The notes beneath the pieces are model-generated. The model was not told the DNA's origin. It saw nothing but the letters and a program-made list of their open reading frames with translations, and searched no databases. Shown here piece after piece: positions 7,852-16,102 of a DNA stretch of 64,000 bases (position 1 is the first letter of the stretch; every line of letters starts with the position of its first letter). Location of the stretch: NCBI GenBank assembly GCA_964454025.1, contig CAYVRP010000019.1, positions 1 through 64,000 on the forward strand. The letters run 5' to 3'. The position numbers and the translations under genes are program-made. The DNA comes from JAFGBI01 sp964454025 (GTDB lineage Bacteria; Myxococcota_A; Polyangia; Polyangiales; Polyangiaceae).

Positions 7852-10800
7852 TCAGCCGCTGCTTCCGCGCTCGATGGCGACGATGACGTGCGCACCACCG
7901 TTGCACGACGTCAAGCTCCACCCCACCCCGGTATACGAGCCGGTCGTGCTGTAGGGCCCCCGATAGCCCCCGATGCCCAGCATGGAGTCCGAGCCGAGGA
8001 CATCCACGGTCTTGGTCGCGGCCGGCGCCCCCTGGGGTCCAGCGAGCGCGGTACCGCCCGTGTTGCCGCCGAAGGCGGCCCCGATGTCGTAGGTCCACGA
8101 GCCCACCGCTCCGACGACAATGGTCGAGATGGGATCGGCGCTGCCGCAGTTCCCGAAGGTCGCTCCCCCGTTCGCCGCCGGCGCCGCCTGGTTGACGCCC
8201 GTGAGCTCGATGATGTTTAGCACCGTTCCGTGGGGGTCGGACTTGGTGGAGACGACATTGTAGGTGCCAGCGCCGGGCAGGTCGGCGTCGAGGAGGTAGT
8301 AGACCCCGGCATAGCTATTGTTCTGGTAGTAGTCGGTGGTCCCCACCTTCGTCATCGTCACGTTGTTGTACTTCACCGATGAAGGCTTGGCCCCCGCCAG
8401 GCTGTTGCCGTAGCTCGCGACCCCGACCAGGATCATCTGGTTCGCGCTGGCGGACTCGGCCGTGGCCATGGTGTGGCTCACCGTGGTCGTCGCCGACCCG
8501 GTGCCCGACATGTAGTTGACGGCCACGATGTCGAGATACCCCCGGCAAGCCCAGGTCGAGCCCGAGACGTTGACGCAGTACGGCGTCGAGCCGGAGCAAT
8601 TGACCCCGCAAGCCCCGCAGTTCTGGGCGTCGTTCGTGAGGCTCTCCTCGCACCCATCCGCGCGGCTGCTGTTGCAGTCTCCGTACCCAGTGTTGCACAC
8701 CGGCACGCAGGCGGAGTTGGTGCAGGGGTTGGCGGACGTCCCCACGTTGGTCTGGCAGTCGATCCCGCACCCGCCGCAGTTCGGATCCGCGGTGATGTTC
8801 GTCTCGCAGCCGGGGTTCGAGTTGCAGTCTTCCCACCCGGAAGCGCAGGTGTTGCAGCGGCCGTCCGTACAGGCCGTCATGTGGATCGCGGAGCAGGCGT
8901 TGTCGCAGACGCCGCAGTGACTCGCCGAGGTGTCGGTGTTCGTCTCGCAGCCGGCCGCCGTGGTGCAATCCCCCCACCCGGCCGCGCAGGTCTGGCAGAT
9001 GCCGGTCACGCACTGGGTCTGGTGCAGAGCGGTGCAGGAGTTGCCGCAGGACGCGCAATTGGTCAGCGTGCCGAGCTGCGTCTCGCAGCCGTCGGTGGCG
9101 CCGCCGCAGTCGGCGTAGCCGTCCTCGCAGTTGCTGCAGCTTCCGCTGGTGCACTGGGTCTGGTGCAGTGCGCCGCAGGACCGGCCACACTGGCCGCAGT
9201 TGACCTCGTCCTCCAGTAGGGCCGCCTCGCAGCCGTCGACCACGAAGCCGTCGCAGTCGTCGTAGCCGCTGTTGCAGCTCACGATGGTGCAGGCGCTATT
9301 CGCGCAGCCCTCGACGGCGTGGTCGAGCTCACAGCCCTCGCCGCAAGCGCCGCAGTGGTTCACCGTGGTCCGCAGGTCGGTCTCGCAGCCGTTGGCGGTG
9401 TTGGCGTCGCAGTTGCCGTAGTTGGTGTTGCAGCCAACGAAGGTGCAGGTGCCCGTCTCGCACGTGGCGGCGGCGTTGTCACGGGCGCAGGGGGTGTCGC
9501 ACGCTGCGCAGTGGTCCAGCGTGGTCAGACTCTGCTCGCAGCCGTTGTCGTATTCCTCGTCGCAGTCCCCGAAGCCATCGTCGCAGTCGACGATCTCGCA
9601 GGTACCCGCCGCGCAGTTGCCGGTGCCGTCCTGCGGGTTGCAGGCGTTGCCACAGGACCCGCAGTGATCGTCCGAGGTGTTCAGGTTCGTCTCGCAGGTC
9701 CCGTTGCCGTCGCAGTCGCCGGTGCCGGGGGCGCAGACGGTGAACCCACACTCGGAGTCCTGGCACCAGGGCGACCCCTCCTCGGCGGGGCAGGCGCGCC
9801 CGCACCCCCCGCAGTGGGCGACGCTGGTGGTGGTGTTCGTCTCGCAGCGGTAGTCGCCCCCGCAGTCCGCGAAGCCCGCGTTGCAGACGCTGCCGCACAC
9901 GCCGTCCACGCAGGTGGGCGTCCCGTTGGCGTCGGTGCAGCGGATCCCGCAGCCGCCGCAGTTCTCGGGGTCGCTGAGCAGGGTGGCCTCGCAGCCGTTC
10001 GCCGTGTCCGCGTCACAGGCGGCGAACGGCGCGGTGCAGCGCGGCAGCCCCTCGGCGTCGGTGGCGATGATGCACTCGCCCGCAGAGCAAGCGGAGACGG
10101 CGTGCGGGAGGCTGCAGCGCCGCGCGCAGGCGCCGCAGTGGTTGAGGTTGGTCAGCAGGTTCGCCTCGCAGCCGTTTTCGGCGTCCCCGTCGCAGTCGTC
10201 GAAGTTGGCGGGGCAGACGAGGGCGCAGCTCGCATCGACGCAGCTCCCCGTCTCGCAGTCGCCGTCCACCAGGCAGTCGTCGCCGACCGCGCACCGCGCG
10301 CAGGCGGGGTTCGCGCCGCCACAGTCGATGTCCGTCTCTTCGCCGTTGGTGATGAGATCGGTGCAGCTCGCCTCCACGCACACGCGAGAGGTGCAGACGC
10401 CGCTCTCGCAGTCGCCGTCGACGTCGCAGGGCTCGCCGGTCGGACAGAGATCGGGACAGACCCCGCCGCAGTCGGTCCCGCCCTCGTTCGGATCGATGAG
10501 CCCGTTGTCGCAGCCGGGATCGGCGCAGACCAGGCCGATGCAGGCGCCCGAGACGCAGTCGCCGTTCACCTCGCAGGCGAGCCCGTTGTCGCAGGGCTCG
10601 CAGCTCCCGCCGCAGTCCGCGGCCGTCTCGTCCCCGTCGAGCGCGTCGTTCTCGCAGGTTTCGGGCGCCGCGCCGCCGGTGCCGCCCGTGCCGCCGTCCT
10701 CGGTGCCGCCCCCTTCCCCGCCAGTCTCCCCAGGGCCGCCGGCCCCGGCCCTGCCGGCCGCGCCGCCGGGAGACACCACGCCGCCGCCCCCGCCCGTGGC

Positions 10801-10992
10801 GCCGTCGCCGCCGCCCGCGCCGGTGCCCGAGCCCCCGCTGTCATCGTCGCCCCCGCTCGCCCGCGCGCCCGTGCTGGCTTCGCTGCCCCCCGTCTCCTCC
10901 TGGTACTTCACCTCGGGCGCGCCACAGGAGGCCGCGATCCCGAGCACCAGGAGAAGAAGCGATCCAGACAGAATCAGACGACGTGCCGTCAC
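7852..10992 (-). CDS. Large Cys-rich repeat lipoprotein with C-terminal beta-sandwich (paralogue 2)
   Basis: The chosen start is the GTG complementary to 10990-10992, preceded by AAGGGA at good spacing. It opens a lipoprotein signal (VTARRLILSG, hydrophobic core, lipobox AASC, Cys23). The 1046-residue protein then has a Gly-rich linker, three modules of type DCGGxCxxCxxGxxC, and about eleven of type NGCExxL...CGxCGxxC, three more than paralogue 1. The last roughly 225 residues form a Cys-poor, Thr/Ser/Gly-rich beta domain (SATTTVSHT...ILVGVASYGN...GAHVIVAIE). This differs from the C-terminal domain of paralogue 1 and resembles secreted adhesin-like beta-sandwiches rather than a named CBM. The two paralogues share the signal, linker and stalk but have swapped end domains. 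Probably surface-exposed; the ligand is unknown. Confidence 0.88.
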   Translation of the reverse strand: MTARRLILSGSLLLLVLGIAASCGAPEVKYQEETGGSEASTGARASGGDDDSGGSGTGAGGGDGATGGGGGVVSPGGAAGRAGAGGPGETGGEGGGTEDGGTGGTGGAAPETCENDALDGDETAADCGGSCEPCDNGLACEVNGDCVSGACIGLVCADPGCDNGLIDPNEGGTDCGGVCPDLCPTGEPCDVDGDCESGVCTSRVCVEASCTDLITNGEETDIDCGGANPACARCAVGDDCLVDGDCETGSCVDASCALVCPANFDDCDGDAENGCEANLLTNLNHCGACARRCSLPHAVSACSAGECIIATDAEGLPRCTAPFAACDADTANGCEATLLSDPENCGGCGIRCTDANGTPTCVDGVCGSVCNAGFADCGGDYRCETNTTTSVAHCGGCGRACPAEEGSPWCQDSECGFTVCAPGTGDCDGNGTCETNLNTSDDHCGSCGNACNPQDGTGNCAAGTCEIVDCDDGFGDCDEEYDNGCEQSLTTLDHCAACDTPCARDNAAATCETGTCTFVGCNTNYGNCDANTANGCETDLRTTVNHCGACGEGCELDHAVEGCANSACTIVSCNSGYDDCDGFVVDGCEAALLEDEVNCGQCGRSCGALHQTQCTSGSCSNCEDGYADCGGATDGCETQLGTLTNCASCGNSCTALHQTQCVTGICQTCAAGWGDCTTAAGCETNTDTSASHCGVCDNACSAIHMTACTDGRCNTCASGWEDCNSNPGCETNITADPNCGGCGIDCQTNVGTSANPCTNSACVPVCNTGYGDCNSSRADGCEESLTNDAQNCGACGVNCSGSTPYCVNVSGSTWACRGYLDIVAVNYMSGTGSATTTVSHTMATAESASANQMILVGVASYGNSLAGAKPSSVKYNNVTMTKVGTTDYYQNNSYAGVYYLLDADLPGAGTYNVVSTKSDPHGTVLNIIELTGVNQAAPAANGGATFGNCGSADPISTIVVGAVGSWTYDIGAAFGGNTGGTALAGPQGAPAATKTVDVLGSDSMLGIGGYRGPYSTTGSYTGVGWSLTSCNGGAHVIVAIERGSSG

Positions 10993-11014
10993 AATGGGGT
11001 CCCTTCGAAACGCC

Positions 11015-11078
11015 GGCGATGCCGACCCACCGAGCGCACGATCCCATTGTGCCACAGTCCGAAAGCCCTGCGAAACGA
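11015..11078 (-). promoter_or_regulatory. Upstream block conserved between the two Cys-rich lipoprotein paralogues (copy 2)
   Basis: Counterpart of 5801-5864, lying 22 bases upstream of the GTG start of paralogue 2. Identity is 53/64 without gaps, while the DNA further upstream is unrelated by eye. This is consistent with a retained promoter or leader after gene duplication. Confidence 0.5.
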
Positions 11079-11242
11079 TGTGCCCCCGCGCCCGAGGGGC
11101 CGGCGCTCGCCGATCGATGACGGGCCGCCCCCGCCGGAATCGAGCCGCCCACCTACAGCGCACGACATCGCCACGGCGCGCGGGAACCCGGGCGCGGGTG
11201 GCCGATGTGGAAACTCGCCCGGCACGCGGCCGACTCCCTGCC

Positions 11243-11833
11243 ATGCCCGACCCAGTCTCCCGCGCCGGCCCCGGCTACTCCGACTACCAGGACCTCTGCT
11301 GCCGGCAGGAGCCCGCGCCCACGGACGAATCAGGCGCGCAGCCCACGATGCCCTTCACCGAAGAGCCGGGGGCCGACACCGCGCGCGCGGCGGCGAACGA
11401 CGGCGCCGGCGGCGCCAGCAACGGCGGGAGCGAGGTCGACGGCGGGCATGGCGCCAGCAGCGCCGATGCCTCCGCGCCCCCGGCGCCGAGCGCGGACGCG
11501 CCGTGGCGACCCCGGGTGAACGGCTGCACCGTCGTACCCGACCGGGGAGCCGTCTTCGACTTCTACGCGGCCTGCAAGCGGCACGATCTCGAGTACCAGA
11601 CCTGCGGGGTCCCGCGCTGGGAGGCGGACGAGCGCTTGCACGACGCCATGCTCGAGTCCTGCGTCCACTCCCCCGCGCCCGAGGCCTGCCGCGCGCGCGC
11701 CGACGTCTACTACCTCGGGGTCCGCGTGGCCGGCGGGCTCGCCTACGCGGCGGGGCAAGCGGAGGCCTGCCGCGAGGCGCCCCTCGCGAGCTGGCCCGAG
11801 GACGAGCGCTACCCCGGCGAGCCGGCGCCGTGA
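11243..11833 (+). CDS. Phospholipase A2-like protein without a signal peptide
   Basis: A 196-residue protein. The C-terminal part (about residues 92-190) carries the secreted PLA2 signature: a Cys, then CKRHDLEYQTCG, that is CxxHDxxYxxCG with the catalytic His-Asp pair, followed by an Asp-containing helix (RWEADERLHDAMLESC) that would give the second catalytic Asp and further disulfide cysteines. Residues 1-90 are low-complexity (Ala/Gly/Ser/Glu) after a short CC-containing head (YSDYQDLCCRQ). No hydrophobic export signal is visible at the ATG or in the upstream in-frame codons. The protein is therefore either non-classically secreted, an effector-like toxin, or mis-started. PLA2 enzymes hydrolyse the sn-2 ester of glycerophospholipids with Ca2+; the Ca2+-loop glycine pattern before the first Cys is not evident, so activity is uncertain. 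Confidence 0.65.
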   Translation: MPDPVSRAGPGYSDYQDLCCRQEPAPTDESGAQPTMPFTEEPGADTARAAANDGAGGASNGGSEVDGGHGASSADASAPPAPSADAPWRPRVNGCTVVPDRGAVFDFYAACKRHDLEYQTCGVPRWEADERLHDAMLESCVHSPAPEACRARADVYYLGVRVAGGLAYAAGQAEACREAPLASWPEDERYPGEPAP

Positions 11834-11916
11834 CGCGCGTCGGCCGCGCTCGTCGCGGGCCGCGCGGCCGCGGCCCGGGGCCACGCGGGCGACGCGACTG
11901 CCTCGCGCGCCGCCGG

Positions 11917-12366
11917 TCAGAGCGCGCTCGCCGCCGCCGTCGAGTCGCCGGGGCGCCGGAACTCGTAGGGCTTGCGCAGCCCCGTCGGGCGCTCGGCGGC
12001 GGGGAACCGGAGCGCCCGCGCGGCCGTCAGGACGCAGCCGGAGAACGCCTCGCTCTCGATGCTCGTCTCGACGATGCGCGCGCTCGCGACCACCCCCGAC
12101 GGCTGGATCACCCAGTCGAGCACCACCCTCCCGCCCGCGGTCTGCTGCCCCCCGAACTCGAGCACGTAGCAGCGGAACGCGGCCTGTTCCATCTCGGCGA
12201 GGACGGGCTGCACCATCGCGCTGGTGAGCTCGGCGGGCACCCGGGCCGTGGTCGCGGGGGCGGCCGCGGCGCTCGGTGGCGGTGGCGACGCGGGCGGCGG
12301 CGCCGCGGGAGCGCTGGCGCAGGCGGCGTGGAGCGAGGCGACGGCGAGGCAAGGGACGAAGCGCAT
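11917..12366 (-). CDS. AgmX/PglI C-terminal (TonB-C-like) lipoprotein
   Basis: A 149-residue protein with an N-terminal lipoprotein-like signal (MRFVPCLAVASLHAAC, Cys16), an Ala/Pro linker, and a C-terminal domain from about residue 45. That domain matches the myxobacterial AgmX/PglI C-terminal pattern: an aromatic-Arg-Cys near its start (AAFRCYVLEFGG), GGRVVLDWVIQPSGVVASARIVETS, a second Cys (FSGCVLTAARALRFP) and a terminal YEFRRP strand. The family is related to TonB C-terminal domains and is known from gliding-motility proteins of Myxococcus. Here it is a short stand-alone lipoprotein. The ATG is the complement of 12364-12366. Convergent with the PLA2-like gene. Confidence 0.8.
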   Translation of the reverse strand: MRFVPCLAVASLHAACASAPAAPPPASPPPPSAAAAPATTARVPAELTSAMVQPVLAEMEQAAFRCYVLEFGGQQTAGGRVVLDWVIQPSGVVASARIVETSIESEAFSGCVLTAARALRFPAAERPTGLRKPYEFRRPGDSTAAASAL

Positions 12367-12469
12367 CGGAGGCTATTTAGCCGAGGCGCGCGCGGAACCA
12401 AGGGGATTCTCGCGCGACCGCGCGCCGGCCCGAGGCGGGGCCGGGCGGAGGCGTGCTACACCGCGGGGC

Positions 12470-13429
12470 GTGGCTAGGCCGGCCGCGCACGCCAGCTCGC
12501 GCGCGTCGCACCCCGAGACGCGCAGGCGCCGGATCGCGCTCGTCGCGAGCGCCGCGGCGCTCCTCGCCGCGCTGGCCTCGCCCCGCTCCCGCGCCGGCGG
12601 GGACGCGACCGGCGCGGGGCCGCCGAGCGGCTCGGGCACACCCGCGTGCCTCGCTGCGGGCGCCGCCGCCCCGTCCGCGGCCGCGGCGCCCTCGGTCGCG
12701 CCGCCCCCGGCCGCGGGCTCGTCGGCCGCCGCGCCCGGCCCCGACGCCCCGGACCGCTGGTGCGCGCGCGAGCTCGAGCAGCTCGGCAGCGCCGCCTGCG
12801 TCAGCACCCCCGCCCGGCTGCGCGAGCCGCTCACCCTGGTGCTGTTCCTGCATGGGGTGGTCAAGCCGGAGACGACCTGGCAGTGGGGGCAGCAGCGCGC
12901 CCTCGCCCGCGCCGCCGCGGTGCACGGCTTCGTCGCGCTGATGCCGCGCGGCCGCCGCGGCTACGGGCCGCGCGGCATGGAGGACTGGTGGACCTGGCCC
13001 ACCTCCGCCCGCGGACAGCAGGCGATCGAGGCCGAGCTGGTCGCCGAGTGGCAGCGGGACCGCGCCGAGCTCGAGCAGCGCCTCGGCCGCGGCTTCGCCC
13101 GCGCGCTCGTGTTCGGCTTCTCGAACGGGGCCTACTACGCCGCCTCGCTGGCGCTCCGCGGCCGCTTCCCCGCCGACGGCTTCGGCGTCTTCGCCGGCGG
13201 CTCGAGCGGCGAACATCTGCTCGCCGCTGCGCGCCGCCTCGCCGTGCGCCCGCCGATCTACGTCGGCTACGGCACGGCGGACCGGAGCGCACGCGAGGAC
13301 GCCGTCGCGCTCGGCCGTGCCCTGCGCCGCCTCGGCTGGCCGAGCCGCGTGGTCGCCCGTCCCGGCGTCGGCCACACCATGACCGACGCCATGCTCGCCG
13401 AGGCCCTGGCGTTCGGCGCCGGGGAGTGA
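12470..13429 (+). CDS. Secreted alpha/beta-hydrolase (esterase/PHB-depolymerase-like)
   Basis: The GTG at 12470 opens a 319-residue protein with a basic N-terminus and a hydrophobic export signal (about residues 22-36), then an Ala/Pro linker to about residue 95. The hydrolase domain follows: LTLVLFLHGVVKPETTW (oxyanion-hole HG), a lid-like MEDWWTWP, the nucleophile elbow GFSNGAYYAAS (GxSxG), an acidic residue in GYGTADRSAREDA, and the catalytic His in PGVGHTMTDAM. The triad Ser-Asp-His is therefore in order. It resembles dienelactone hydrolase/polyhydroxybutyrate depolymerase-type esterases; the substrate cannot be told. It is tail-to-tail with the GH130 gene, with 8 bases between. The open frame extends upstream of the GTG but overlaps the divergent lipoprotein gene, so the internal start is preferred. 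Confidence 0.8.
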   Translation: MARPAAHASSRASHPETRRRRIALVASAAALLAALASPRSRAGGDATGAGPPSGSGTPACLAAGAAAPSAAAAPSVAPPPAAGSSAAAPGPDAPDRWCARELEQLGSAACVSTPARLREPLTLVLFLHGVVKPETTWQWGQQRALARAAAVHGFVALMPRGRRGYGPRGMEDWWTWPTSARGQQAIEAELVAEWQRDRAELEQRLGRGFARALVFGFSNGAYYAASLALRGRFPADGFGVFAGGSSGEHLLAAARRLAVRPPIYVGYGTADRSAREDAVALGRALRRLGWPSRVVARPGVGHTMTDAMLAEALAFGAGE

Positions 13430-13437
13430 CGCCGCGC

Positions 13438-14652
13438 TCACCCGAGCGCGCGCCGCAGCAGCGGATCGCCGCTCTCCGCGGCGAGCGCGCGGTTCCGCGC
13501 GGCGAGCGCCCGCCGCGGGGCGGCGCAGGCGGCGCGGGTGCGCCCGTCGGGCGGGGTGTGCCGGCAGTAGTCCACCAGCCGCTCGAGGCTCGTGGTGGCG
13601 ACGTGGACCCGCGTGTCGCTCGAGGCGTAGTAGACGTAGACGACGCCGTCGCGCTCGACCCACCCGTTGACGAAGACGACGTTCGACACGTCGCCGACCC
13701 GCTCGTCGAAGAGCGGCGCGATGAGGTGCCCGCCCGGCTGGTAGAGGGGCACCGCCGGCGCGTCGAGGCGGGTCATGTAGGCGTAGATCGTGTAGCGCAT
13801 GCCGGCCGCGCACCCGCGGACGGCGTGGGCGAGGTGCAGCCACCCCTCCGGGGTCTTGAGGGGCGGGGGGCCCTGCCCGTTCTTGGCGTCCTTGATGGAG
13901 TGGAAGTACGGCGCGTCGATGATCGTCTCCCGGTCGACCCGCGGGCGGGTGATGTCCTCGACCAACCCGAAGGCGAGCCCCGTGGTCCCCTCGCCCTGCG
14001 CCAGGAACGTCTCCTGAGGCCGGGTGTAGAAGGCGTACTTGCCGTCCACGAATTCGGGGTGGAGCACGGCGTTGCGCTGCTGCCGCGACGGGACCACGAG
14101 GTTCGGCAGCCGCTCCCAGCTCAGCAGATCCCGGGAGCGCACGATCCCGGCCCGCGCCCAGCCCGAACCGGGGCGCTCGGGATCCTCGATCTCGGTGCAG
14201 AAGACCCCGTACACCCAGCCGTCCTCGTGGCGGGTGAGCCGGACGTCGTACACGTTCACGTCCGCCTCGCCGGGGAGCTCGGGGACGGTCATCGGCTCGG
14301 GCCAGAAGCGAAAGCCATCGATCCCGCTGGTCGACTCGGCGAAGGCGAGGAACGACTTGCGGTCGGCGCCCTCGACGCGCGCGCACAGGAGGATCTTGCC
14401 CTCGTGCAGGAGCGCGCCCGGGTTGAACACCGCGCCGATCCCGAGGCGCTCCTCCAGGAAGGGGTTCTGGCGCTGGTCGAGGTCGAAGCGCCAGTGCAAG
14501 GGCACGTGCTCGGCCTCGAGGACGGGGTGCAGGTACCGCTCGAAGATCCCCGAGTACCAGTCCTGCCGCGGGGCGTTGGGGCGCGCCAGCAGCGCCTCGT
14601 GACGCGCCACGAGCCGCGCGAGCCGCGCCCGGAATTCGTTCGCTTCGTTCAT
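13438..14652 (-). CDS. GH130 4-O-beta-D-mannosyl-D-glucose phosphorylase
   Basis: A 404-residue protein of glycoside hydrolase family 130, subgroup 1. It would phosphorolyse beta-1,4-mannosyl-glucose to alpha-mannose-1-phosphate and glucose in the cytoplasm. Seen are the N-terminal helix FRARLARLVARHEALL with NAPRQDWYSGIFERYLHPVL, HVPLHWRFDLD, GAVFNPGALLHEGKILLCARVE, and YDVRLTRHEDGWVYGVFC containing the catalytic Asp of the family. WLHLAHAVRG and the VSNVVFVNGWV block towards the C-terminus complete the family signature. The ATG (complement of 14650-14652) lies 10 bases downstream of the epimerase stop in the same direction, so the two form an operon with the LacI-type gene upstream. The operon partner, an AGE-family epimerase, is the enzyme that makes mannosylglucose from mannobiose. 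No signal peptide. Confidence 0.93.
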   Translation of the reverse strand: MNEANEFRARLARLVARHEALLARPNAPRQDWYSGIFERYLHPVLEAEHVPLHWRFDLDQRQNPFLEERLGIGAVFNPGALLHEGKILLCARVEGADRKSFLAFAESTSGIDGFRFWPEPMTVPELPGEADVNVYDVRLTRHEDGWVYGVFCTEIEDPERPGSGWARAGIVRSRDLLSWERLPNLVVPSRQQRNAVLHPEFVDGKYAFYTRPQETFLAQGEGTTGLAFGLVEDITRPRVDRETIIDAPYFHSIKDAKNGQGPPPLKTPEGWLHLAHAVRGCAAGMRYTIYAYMTRLDAPAVPLYQPGGHLIAPLFDERVGDVSNVVFVNGWVERDGVVYVYYASSDTRVHVATTSLERLVDYCRHTPPDGRTRAACAAPRRALAARNRALAAESGDPLLRRALG

Positions 14653-14662
14653 CGTCTCCTCG

Positions 14663-15964
14663 TCAAGGGGGGCCGGGAGGCGCCCCCGCGCCGGGACGTC
14701 CGGCGGCGAGCGGCGGCCCGGGATCGGGGGTGGGCTCCGCGAGCCAGGCGTCGATCCAGTCGCCGACCAGCAGCAACGCGCGCAGCGTGTGGTAGGTCGC
14801 CTTCCAGAGCTCGCCCTTGTGATCGCCACGCACGCTCGGCTCGCCGGAGGGGAGGACGGCGAAGAACCACTCGCCGTGCTCGGGATCGCGCGCCGGCCCC
14901 TCGATGAAGGCGAGCGTGCGCTCGAGCTCGGCGAGCCGCGCCTCGTCCCCGGTGAGCCGGTACAGCCACAAGAGGCCCGGCAACGCCTCGAACTGCGCCC
15001 ACCACACCTTCTCGCGCGAGCGCACCGGCCCGCCCGGCTCGCCCTCGTCGAAGAAACCGCCCCGCTCGCGGTCGAAGCCGTCACGGACGGCGGCCTCCCC
15101 CATGCGCACCACCGCGTCGCGGACCGAGGCGAGCGGCTCGCCGAGGGCGCGCGCGGCCTCCAGGACCAGCCAGGCGGTCTCGATGTCGTGTCCGTAGCTC
15201 ACCCGCGGGGGACCGAGCGGGGTGAAATCGCGCTCGAAGAACGGGTGCACGAACCCCGACGGCTGCAGGAGGCGCCGAGTGACGAGCTCCACGAGCTCGG
15301 CGAGCCGAGCCCGGACCCGCGGATCGCCGGTGACCTCGTAGAGCACGGTCAGCGCCTCCATCAGGTGGAGGTGCGTGTTGGTGTCCTTGGCCGCGCCGAA
15401 GGTCACCCACTCCGGATCGCCCGTCTCGTCGTAGCCCCCGTGGCGGTCGTCGTGGCGAGCCCGGTCGAACGAGTCGAAGCAGCCCCAGGCGGCCGCCGTG
15501 GCCTCGCCGTCCCGATAGGCGTGGCCGTAGCCGACCAGCCCGTAGATGGCGAACCCTTGCCCGTAGAGCGCCTTGGCCGGGTCGACGACCGCGCCCTCGC
15601 GCGCGACCAGGTAGCGGTACTGCCCGTCGACGGGATCGCGGAACGCGCGCTGGATGAAGCCGAGGGTGCTCGCGGCGAGCTCGTCGACGAGCGCGCTCCG
15701 CCCCCGGCGCTCGGCGTAGGCCGCGAGCGCCCAGAGGTGGCGCGCCTGCTGGACGACGCTCTTCTCCGTCGGCGCGACCGGCCGCCACCGGCGGTCGAGC
15801 CGCCCGTGGAACCCGCCGTGCTCGCGATCCGCGCCGCCCGGCCACCAGGGGGCGGTCGCCTCGGGCTCCAGCCGCCGCAGGCGCGCGCGCACCGCGGCCA
15901 GGCGCGCGCGCACCGCACCGGGGACCGGCGGCAAACCGAGGCTCTGGCGATCACGGTCGGACAA
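14663..15964 (-). CDS. Mannobiose/cellobiose 2-epimerase (AGE family)
   Basis: A 433-residue (alpha/alpha)6-barrel enzyme of the N-acylglucosamine/cellobiose 2-epimerase family. Landmarks are HGGFHGRLDR, QQARHLWALAAYAERRG, KDTNTHLHLMEALTVLYE, VSYGHDIETAWLVLEAA with the catalytic-type His, VWWAQFEALPGLLWLY and LWKATYHTLRALL. With GH130 next door the likely reaction is beta-1,4-mannobiose to mannosylglucose. The frame is open from 16078, but I place the start at a TTG (complement of 15962-15964). It has GGAGG seven bases upstream and lies below an AT-rich operator-like site at 16044-16055; the longer form would put that site inside the coding region. It is a soluble cytoplasmic enzyme with no signal. 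Confidence 0.9.
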   Translation of the reverse strand: MSDRDRQSLGLPPVPGAVRARLAAVRARLRRLEPEATAPWWPGGADREHGGFHGRLDRRWRPVAPTEKSVVQQARHLWALAAYAERRGRSALVDELAASTLGFIQRAFRDPVDGQYRYLVAREGAVVDPAKALYGQGFAIYGLVGYGHAYRDGEATAAAWGCFDSFDRARHDDRHGGYDETGDPEWVTFGAAKDTNTHLHLMEALTVLYEVTGDPRVRARLAELVELVTRRLLQPSGFVHPFFERDFTPLGPPRVSYGHDIETAWLVLEAARALGEPLASVRDAVVRMGEAAVRDGFDRERGGFFDEGEPGGPVRSREKVWWAQFEALPGLLWLYRLTGDEARLAELERTLAFIEGPARDPEHGEWFFAVLPSGEPSVRGDHKGELWKATYHTLRALLLVGDWIDAWLAEPTPDPGPPLAAGRPGAGAPPGPP

Positions 15965-16043
15965 GGGGCGCCTCCGCTGCGCCCGGGCCCCGTACCGCCG
16001 CGGTCTCGCGGCGTCCAGGACTTCGGCCAGGATACCGCAGTAG

Positions 16044-16055
16044 TTAATCGTTTTA
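16044..16055 (-). promoter_or_regulatory. Candidate LacI-type operator upstream of the epimerase gene
   Basis: TTAATCGTTTTA is an imperfect dyad around a central CG, the usual centre of LacI/GalR-family operators, in a local AT-rich patch of very GC-rich DNA. It lies between the LacI-type gene and the epimerase start, about 80 bases upstream of the TTG. Four of six half-site positions are symmetric. This is an inference from position and composition. Confidence 0.35.
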
Positions 16056-16102
16056 GGCTTCCGGGCGCCGGCGCCCACCCGGCGGCGACCCGCCCGCCGC
16101 GG

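Noticed and set aside
9319..12477. 1052-codon plus-strand open frame antisense to the Cys-rich lipoprotein, and similar ones at 4270-5877
   Set aside because: They are Ala/Gly/Val-rich and mirror the cysteine codons of the real minus-strand genes (tgc/tgt becomes gca/aca); no start, signal or family.
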